From positions 7,425,020-7,489,019 of the forward strand of contig AP017605.1 of the NCBI GenBank assembly GCA_002356515.1: 64,000 nucleotides of DNA, read 5' to 3'. The notes below the pieces were generated by a model. That model had not been told where the DNA came from. It did not search any database and saw only the letters and a list, made by a program, of their open reading frames with translations. The position numbers were made by a program, and so were the translations under genes. Numbering within the stretch: the first letter of the stretch is position 1; each line of letters opens with the position of its first letter. Below, one piece after another: positions 59,159-64,000 of this stretch. Origin of the DNA: Mesorhizobium loti. GTDB taxonomy: Bacteria; Pseudomonadota; Alphaproteobacteria; Rhizobiales; Rhizobiaceae.

Positions 59159-60034
59159 TCAGGTGGCTGCCCGGCTCGCCGCGACGAGGTTGGCGACAAC
59201 GCTATGGAGCGTCGTTGTCCCTTTGATCGCCGACCGGCCTTGGTCGCTGAACTCGATCCAGCCCTCGTTGAAGCCGTCAAGCATCCGGATCCGCGGCAAC
59301 GGATTTTGCGTACCCTGGGAACGGAAGATCTGCTCCCAGCTCTCGCGCGGCACCGTCTCGACCTTGACCGGGCGCTCCAGCACCGTAGCGAAGGCGCGGG
59401 CGAGATCGTTGGGCGAGACGCGGACAGGGCCCTCCAGTTCGACGACCCGCGTCCCGATCCAATTCTCCTGGAGCAGCACGGCGGCCAGGCGGCCGACATC
59501 TTGCGTCGCGACCATCGGCAACGGCCTGTCGGCCGGCTGCAGGAAGCTGCGCAGCACGCCTTCGTCGCGCGCCGAGGGAATATCCCAGAGCGCATTCTCC
59601 AAGAACCAGCCGGGCCTCAGGAAGGTGACCGGAAGCCCGATCCCGTCCAGCGCCTGTTCCATCAGTGTGCGCTGGGTCAGCAGGTTCTCGTGCGGCGCGT
59701 CCGCGCCGATGGTCGACAGGCAGACCACTTTGCCGGGACGCGCCTCGGCCAAGGCAGCGGTCACGGCCGAGATGACGCGCATAGCCTCGGGAAAGCCGGG
59801 CTCCGGATCGAACTCGGAGGGAGGCAGGATGAAGACGCCCGCGGCATCCCTGAAGGCCGAGGCCAGGCTTGCCGCATCATCCATCTCGGCCAGGGCGACG
59901 TCACAGCCGCGACGTCTCCACTCCGCCGCCTTGGCCGCGTCGCGCAGGACGGCGCGGACAGGCAATCCCTCGGCGAGAAGGCTGCGCGCAAGCGCGCCGC
60001 CGACCTTGCCGGTTACTCCGGTGATTGCATACAT
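59159..60034 (-). CDS. NmrA-like NAD(P)-binding protein
   Basis: 291 residues. GVTGKVGGALARSLL is the nucleotide loop and the overall pattern (LPVRAVLRD, FLRPGWFLENAL) is that of NmrA-like atypical SDRs, which lack a full YxxxK and often sense or reduce quinones or NAD(P). GGAG precedes the ATG at 60034. Lies between the aldo/keto reductase and the serine hydrolase in one unit. Confidence 0.83.
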   Translation of the reverse strand: MYAITGVTGKVGGALARSLLAEGLPVRAVLRDAAKAAEWRRRGCDVALAEMDDAASLASAFRDAAGVFILPPSEFDPEPGFPEAMRVISAVTAALAEARPGKVVCLSTIGADAPHENLLTQRTLMEQALDGIGLPVTFLRPGWFLENALWDIPSARDEGVLRSFLQPADRPLPMVATQDVGRLAAVLLQENWIGTRVVELEGPVRVSPNDLARAFATVLERPVKVETVPRESWEQIFRSQGTQNPLPRIRMLDGFNEGWIEFSDQGRSAIKGTTTLHSVVANLVAASRAAT

Positions 60035-60072
60035 GGTGGTTCTCCAAAAGGTTGATGTCGATCGCCAGGGGC

Positions 60073-61353
60073 TCAAGCGAAGCCGGCATAGAGACCGCGC
60101 TCGAACGCGCCGTAGAGCGCGACGACCCGCTCGTCGTAGAAGGGTAGGACCTGGGTGAAGAGCGCGCCAGTGACGTGCTTCACCGGGTCGAGCCAGAAGT
60201 AGCAGTTGAGCAGACCTGCCCAGGAGATGCTGCCGGCGGAGCGCCCATTCGGTCCCGGCTGCGTGTTGATGTCGAAGGACAGGCCCCATTTATGCGGCTG
60301 TTGCGGGAACTGGTCGAAGCTGCGGGAATAGGACGGCTGCGCCGAGCGCATCTCCTGGACGTTCAGCTCGCCGATCTGGTTCTGCATCATCATGGCGACC
60401 GTCTCCGGACGCAGGATTCGCGCGCCATGCAGCGCGCCGCCATTCAGGAGTGCCTGCAGGAAGGCCAAATAGTCCCGCGGTGTCGAGAAGGCACCGCCGC
60501 CGCCCATGAAGAACTCCGGCCGTTGCGGCATCTCGAAGGGCGCCGGCTCCAGCCCGCCATCGGCGCGGCGGCTGTGGAAGGTGGCCACGCGCTGCTTCTG
60601 CTTGGTGCCGATCAGGAAGCCTGAATCCTTCATGCCGAGCGGCGCGAAGATGTTCTCGCGGAAGTAGATTTCGAGCGACTGATCGGACACCGCTTCGACC
60701 AGCTTCCCGACCCAGTCCATGCTGATGCCGTATTCCCACCGTTCGCCGGGTTCGAATTCGAGCGGGGCGGTGAAGGCAGCGTTCTTGCAGGTCGCGATGT
60801 CGGGCATGCCCGTCACCTTCTCGTAGCGGGTCAGAGCCTCGCTCCAGATCGAGTAGGTGTAGCCGGAAGTATGCGTCAGCAGATGGCGCACCTTGATCGC
60901 GCGCTTGGCCGGCCGCAGTCGCGGCGTTCCATCGTCGGCAAAGCCGTCGAGAACCTGCGGCGAGGCCAGCTCAGGCAGGTATTTCGCCGCGTCGTCGTCC
61001 AGATTGAGGCGACCCTGCTCGATCAGCTGCATGCAGGCCGTAGCCGTGAAAGCCTTGGTCATCGACAGCAGCCAGAACACCGTGTCGAGCGTCATCGGCG
61101 CCCCCGTTGCAGTGTTCGCCTTGCCGAAGGCACCCTCATAGATCATGCCTTTCGGCGTCGCCGCGACGGCGATGACGCCGGCCACGTCGTTCTTCGAAAC
61201 GCCTTCACGCAAGGCGGCGTCGATTGCCTTGAACCGCACCGACGAACCGGCTGGCGTCGTCTTGGCCAGAGCGGGGCTGACCGTATCGAGAGCCAGGATG
61301 GCTCCCAGCATTCCCCCGCGCTGAAGCATCGTTCTGCGTGTGAGGTGGTTCAT
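60073..61353 (-). CDS. Exported serine hydrolase of the class C beta-lactamase family
   Basis: 426 residues from the ATG at 61353 (GGAAAGGAG upstream). The N-terminus TRRTMLQRGGMLGAILAL has a twin-arginine-like signal. The catalytic SxxK is LSMTKAF, the tyrosine motif is WEYGIS and the third motif is near HKWGLSF. Members are esterases, D-Ala peptidases or beta-lactamases. The lack of a KTG suggests an esterase-like role. First gene of the LysR-divergent unit. Confidence 0.83.
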   Translation of the reverse strand: MNHLTRRTMLQRGGMLGAILALDTVSPALAKTTPAGSSVRFKAIDAALREGVSKNDVAGVIAVAATPKGMIYEGAFGKANTATGAPMTLDTVFWLLSMTKAFTATACMQLIEQGRLNLDDDAAKYLPELASPQVLDGFADDGTPRLRPAKRAIKVRHLLTHTSGYTYSIWSEALTRYEKVTGMPDIATCKNAAFTAPLEFEPGERWEYGISMDWVGKLVEAVSDQSLEIYFRENIFAPLGMKDSGFLIGTKQKQRVATFHSRRADGGLEPAPFEMPQRPEFFMGGGGAFSTPRDYLAFLQALLNGGALHGARILRPETVAMMMQNQIGELNVQEMRSAQPSYSRSFDQFPQQPHKWGLSFDINTQPGPNGRSAGSISWAGLLNCYFWLDPVKHVTGALFTQVLPFYDERVVALYGAFERGLYAGFA

Positions 61354-61539
61354 GGCTAACTCCTTTCCGGATCGAAGAAATCCGGCTTGCTCGGCCTCCT
61401 TCGGCCGGTACCGCCGGGACGCTGTGCTTGTACGTCCCGCCATCGAGTGATTCACGCGCATTAAGATCAGTGCTATGATGACCAAAACTCACCGCTCTCT
61501 GGTGTCGGGTGTAGCGGCTTGGGGGCGAAAGGAGATCGA

Positions 61540-62442
61540 ATGGTTTTCGACACGCGGCTTCTCACCGGGGTCGGTGTCCTGGCTGCGGTCACCGAAGCCG
61601 GGAATTTCGCCCGTGCCGCCGAGATGCTCGGCCTGACGCCATCAGGGGTGAGCCGCGCCGTCGCGCGTCTGGAGGCCCGGGTCGGCGTGCGGCTCTTCGA
61701 TCGCAATCCACGCGAGGTCAGCCTGACCGCGGAAGGCCGGCGCTTTCATGCGCAGGTGATGCCGCTGCTCGCAGGCCTGGACGAGGCGGCGGCCGAGGCC
61801 GCGGGCGCGGCGGCGGTGGTGCGCGGACGGTTGCGCGTATCGGTGGACCCATGGTTCGCACGCACGGTGCTCGCAGGCGGGCTGCAGCGGTTCCTCGCCC
61901 GTTATCCGCTGCTCGTGCTGGACTTATTGACCAGCAACTATCGCGAGGAGATGATGAGCGGCGTGGACGTGGCGATACGCTTCGGGCCGCCCGACGCATC
62001 GTCCCTTATCGTGCGCAAGCTCCTGGAAGCCCCGATTCTGACGGTTGCGGCGCCGGCCTATCTCGAACGGCACGGCGAGCCGCGATCGCCGCACGACCTC
62101 GTCCATCACGAGGCGCTTCTCTTCCGCGATCCCCAGACCGGCCTTCCTTTTCCATGGGAGTTTCACCGAGGCGGGGAGATCGTCGAGGTCAAGATCCCAA
62201 GCCGTCTGGTGCTGGATGATCCTTCCGTTGCGGTAACGGCCTGCGTCGCAGGCCAAGGCATTTTCCAAAGCCTCGCCATCGGCCTGGCGCCGTTCCTGGC
62301 ACGGGGCGACCTCGTGCCGATCCTCCCGGAGTGGTCGGAAGAGCTTTACCCCCTCTACGCCTACCACCCATCCCGCCATCTGCCACCGGCCAAGGTCAGG
62401 GCATTCCTGGATTTTATCCAGGAGATTGCCGTTGGGTTGTAA
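61540..62442 (+). CDS. LysR-family regulator
   Basis: 300 residues from the ATG at 61540, set by AAAGGAG six bases upstream. The helix-turn-helix (LAAVTEAGNFARAAEMLGLTPSGVSRAV) and the effector domain (GRLRVSVDPWFARTVLA) are typical. It is divergent from the serine hydrolase/NmrA/aldo-keto reductase unit, which it probably regulates. Confidence 0.88.
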   Translation: MVFDTRLLTGVGVLAAVTEAGNFARAAEMLGLTPSGVSRAVARLEARVGVRLFDRNPREVSLTAEGRRFHAQVMPLLAGLDEAAAEAAGAAAVVRGRLRVSVDPWFARTVLAGGLQRFLARYPLLVLDLLTSNYREEMMSGVDVAIRFGPPDASSLIVRKLLEAPILTVAAPAYLERHGEPRSPHDLVHHEALLFRDPQTGLPFPWEFHRGGEIVEVKIPSRLVLDDPSVAVTACVAGQGIFQSLAIGLAPFLARGDLVPILPEWSEELYPLYAYHPSRHLPPAKVRAFLDFIQEIAVGL

Positions 62443-62488
62443 TCGATGCTGGAGGCCATTGATGTTCAAGCGCACTGACGGCGTGCAA

Positions 62489-62502
62489 CTGGCCCTACAC
62501 GC
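62489..62502 (+). repeat. 14-bp direct repeat, left copy
   Basis: CTGGCCCTACACGC occurs here and again at 63164-63177 in the same orientation. The copies bracket the two small genes at 62549 and 62884. GCGTG also precedes both copies at a short distance. Confidence 0.6.
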
Positions 62503-62548
62503 TGTCTCGTCATCCCGCTAATCTCACGTCCGGACAGCCGAGGCGCCT

Positions 62549-62866
62549 ATGTCAGCTATAGATGATCTCATCGATGAGTTCGTGCGCGAGGACGGGTTCT
62601 TTTTCGGCTTGCACCAACGGCAGTTTGACCCTGTCGCGGCCAAGCGTGCCTTGAAAGCTCTTAAGCGCACCGAGATCGGTGCCGATCACGGGGCGAATTA
62701 TCGTCTTGTCGATCTTCTTTTTAACGCCGGAGTCGAGCTTAGTACCTACGCATATTACAATCGCGACAACGAAATGTTCGACCATCACTTCAACTTACTC
62801 TTCTTTGAGATTGCCGAGCGGTTCAATTCGGTCGGTAAATTAGGCGATGTTATGCGCGAGAAATAG
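62549..62866 (+). CDS. Hypothetical protein, likely all-alpha
   Basis: 105 residues, acidic start (IDDLIDEFVRED), then RALKALKRTEIGADHGANYRLVDLLFNAGVEL and NRDNEMFDHHFNLLFFEIAERF. No signal, no membrane segment and no motif I recognise. Base composition is less GC-rich than in neighbouring genes. It is followed after 17 bases by a zinc-ribbon protein. The pair looks like a small inserted module of unknown role. Confidence 0.55.
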   Translation: MSAIDDLIDEFVREDGFFFGLHQRQFDPVAAKRALKALKRTEIGADHGANYRLVDLLFNAGVELSTYAYYNRDNEMFDHHFNLLFFEIAERFNSVGKLGDVMREK

Positions 62867-62883
62867 CGTTCGGAGAGGCATCG

Positions 62884-63081
62884 ATGCTCAGGGAATTTTG
62901 GATCGAAGCTGGAGAAGTACTGGCTCTGGATCCCAAGGCTGTCGTCAAATGCCCTGAATGCGGCGAGGCAGATCTGACGGTATTCGACACCAAAGCGGGT
63001 AGAGACCACATTGAGCGGCACATGCGCTGCCCAAAATGCGGCGCACACAACGCGCTCTACAAGAACATAAGCTGCGACTAG
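62884..63081 (+). CDS. Small zinc-ribbon protein
   Basis: 65 residues with two CxxC pairs, CPECGEAD near residue 23 and CPKCGAHN near 49, plus His in RDHIERHMRC, so one zinc is probably bound. Half-ribbon spacing of 24-26 residues fits a rubredoxin-like knuckle. Its lead sequence FWIEAGEVLALDPKAVV is not diagnostic. The motif suggests RNA or protein binding. Lies within the 14-bp repeat bracket with the gene at 62549. Confidence 0.6.
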   Translation: MLREFWIEAGEVLALDPKAVVKCPECGEADLTVFDTKAGRDHIERHMRCPKCGAHNALYKNISCD

Positions 63082-63163
63082 CCCGCAGATGTCTATTCCG
63101 CCCGGGCAAAGTGACTGCGGTGGGAGAGAAACCGCATCCTCAAAGGCAGCGTGTCAAGCAAAT

Positions 63164-63177
63164 CTGGCCCTACACGC
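63164..63177 (+). repeat. 14-bp direct repeat, right copy
   Basis: CTGGCCCTACACGC, identical to 62489-62502, 29 bases before the start of the molybdopterin oxidoreductase gene. Confidence 0.6.
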
Positions 63178-63205
63178 CTCGTTCGGAACCAGCTAGTTTG
63201 CCCCC

Positions 63206-64000
63206 ATGAACCAGCACGCCAAGCTTCGCATCGGCCATTCGGCCTGTCCGCATGATTGCCCGTCGACCTGCGCGCTCGAGGTCGAACTGCTCGACGGCAA
63301 CCGCATCGGCCGTGTCCATGGCGCCAAGTCCAACACCTATACGGCCGGTGTCGTCTGCGCCAAGGTTGCACGCTATGCCGACCGCGTCCACCACCCCGAC
63401 CGGCTGCTGAAGCCGCTGATCCGTGCTGGCGCCAAGGGCGATGGCACCTGGAAGGAAGCGAGTTGGGAGGCTGCACTCGACCTCGTCGCCGAAAAATTCA
63501 TCGCCGCCGAGGCAGAATATGGCTCGGAGACGGTCTGGCCCTATTTCTATGCCGGCACGATGGGGCTGGTGCAGCGCGACGGCATCGACCGGCTGCGTCA
63601 CGCGAAAAAGTATTCAGGCTTCTTCGGGTCGATCTGCACCAATCTGGCTTGGACCGGCTGGATGATGGGGGCAGGCGCCTTGCGGGGGCCCGACCCGCGC
63701 GAAATGGCGAAATCCGACTGCGTGGTGATCTGGGGCACCAATGCCGTGGTCACCCAGGTCAATGTGATGACCCACGCCATCAAGGCGCGCAAGGAGCGTG
63801 GCGCGAAGATCGTCGTCATTGACGTCTATGAAAACGCGACGATGAAACAGGCCGACATGGGCCTGGTCCTGAAGCCCGGCACCGATGGCGCGCTGGCTTG
63901 CGCGGTCATGCATGTGCTGTTCAGGGACGGCCTGGCCGACCGCGTCTATCTCTCGAAATACACCGACGATCCCGCTGGGTTGGAAGCGCATCTGAGGACG
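63206..64000 (+). CDS. Molybdopterin oxidoreductase, N-terminal part (cut by the window edge)
   Basis: 265 codons are readable from the ATG at 63206 with no stop before the end. The N-terminus ACPHDCPSTCA with Cys14, Cys18, Cys22 and then Cys51 in VVCAK is the 4Fe-4S site of bis-molybdopterin-guanine-dinucleotide enzymes. VIWGTNAVVTQVNVMTHAIKA and KIVVIDVYENATMKQADM belong to the cofactor-binding domains. This branch resembles uncharacterised oxidoreductases related to the BisC/formate dehydrogenase group. No twin-arginine signal, so cytoplasmic. The rest lies beyond the window. Confidence 0.88.
   Translation, partial: MNQHAKLRIGHSACPHDCPSTCALEVELLDGNRIGRVHGAKSNTYTAGVVCAKVARYADRVHHPDRLLKPLIRAGAKGDGTWKEASWEAALDLVAEKFIAAEAEYGSETVWPYFYAGTMGLVQRDGIDRLRHAKKYSGFFGSICTNLAWTGWMMGAGALRGPDPREMAKSDCVVIWGTNAVVTQVNVMTHAIKARKERGAKIVVIDVYENATMKQADMGLVLKPGTDGALACAVMHVLFRDGLADRVYLSKYTDDPAGLEAHLRT

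Noticed and set aside
62884..63081. Zinc-ribbon gene as an antitoxin of a toxin-antitoxin pair with 62549
   Set aside because: Neither product shows a toxin or antitoxin motif. The two-gene layout alone is not enough.

Overview
The window looks like chromosome of a Hyphomicrobiales (Rhizobiales) alphaproteobacterium, most likely Mesorhizobium or a close Phyllobacteriaceae relative. This is inferred from high-GC codon use, tight ATGA/GTGA gene overlaps, a MucR/Ros-type regulator, an Omp25/Omp31-type porin, two DUF995-like exported proteins and several palindromic intergenic repeats. No rRNA, tRNA, CRISPR array, transposase or integrase was seen.

0-11 kb: the end of leucyl aminopeptidase (pepA) and DNA polymerase III chi (holC) precede a cell-surface glycan region. 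It holds a GH26-like exported glycosidase divergent from a processive family-2 glycosyltransferase, and a UDP-glucuronate decarboxylase/UDP-glucose 4-epimerase pair. Between these lie two exported DUF995-like proteins and three small lipoproteins sharing a C-terminal CxPSGFGQ signature. The synthase and the decarboxylase/epimerase operon have near-identical promoters with CtrA-type TTAA-N7-TTAA boxes. The region ends in a decayed copy of the holC 3' end, so holC sequence brackets it.

11-18.4 kb: the most interesting block. Six genes overlap by 4 nt each (ketosynthase III, extended SDR, metallo-beta-lactamase-fold hydrolase, F390-synthetase-like adenylate-forming enzyme, GNAT-like protein, Rieske oxygenase). 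A convergent ATP-grasp gene follows. It reads as a compact small-molecule or lipid biosynthesis cluster that I cannot match to a described product.

18.5-30.3 kb: accessory housekeeping. It has a CMD-domain protein divergent from a TetR gene with two clear operators, rlmJ, an AraC/VOC pair, a TetR-EamA-MFS efflux operon, a LysE exporter, a histone-H1-like Lys/Ala protein, a GST, and TfoX-domain and GFA-type proteins.

30.4-38.5 kb: a ROK regulator, a cytoplasmic-looking peptidoglycan amidase, and a minus-strand operon joining a CUT2-type sugar ABC transporter to a cyclase-family hydrolase and an amidase. That operon may form an uptake-and-hydrolysis unit.

38.5-50 kb: core genes. These are an outer-membrane porin, an SDR overlapping uvrC, pgsA, moaD, moaE, a YbaY-META fusion, lutABC for lactate utilisation, ndk, a DUF2934 protein, a GST and a DinB protein.

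50-64 kb: GNAT; a LysR gene divergent from a dioxygenase-like gene, an EamA transporter and a small protein; a MucR-family regulator facing a Crp/Fnr regulator; an ABC-F ATPase; a LysR-controlled aldo/keto reductase, NmrA and serine hydrolase operon; two orphan small genes bracketed by a 14-bp repeat; and the start of a molybdopterin oxidoreductase cut by the window edge.
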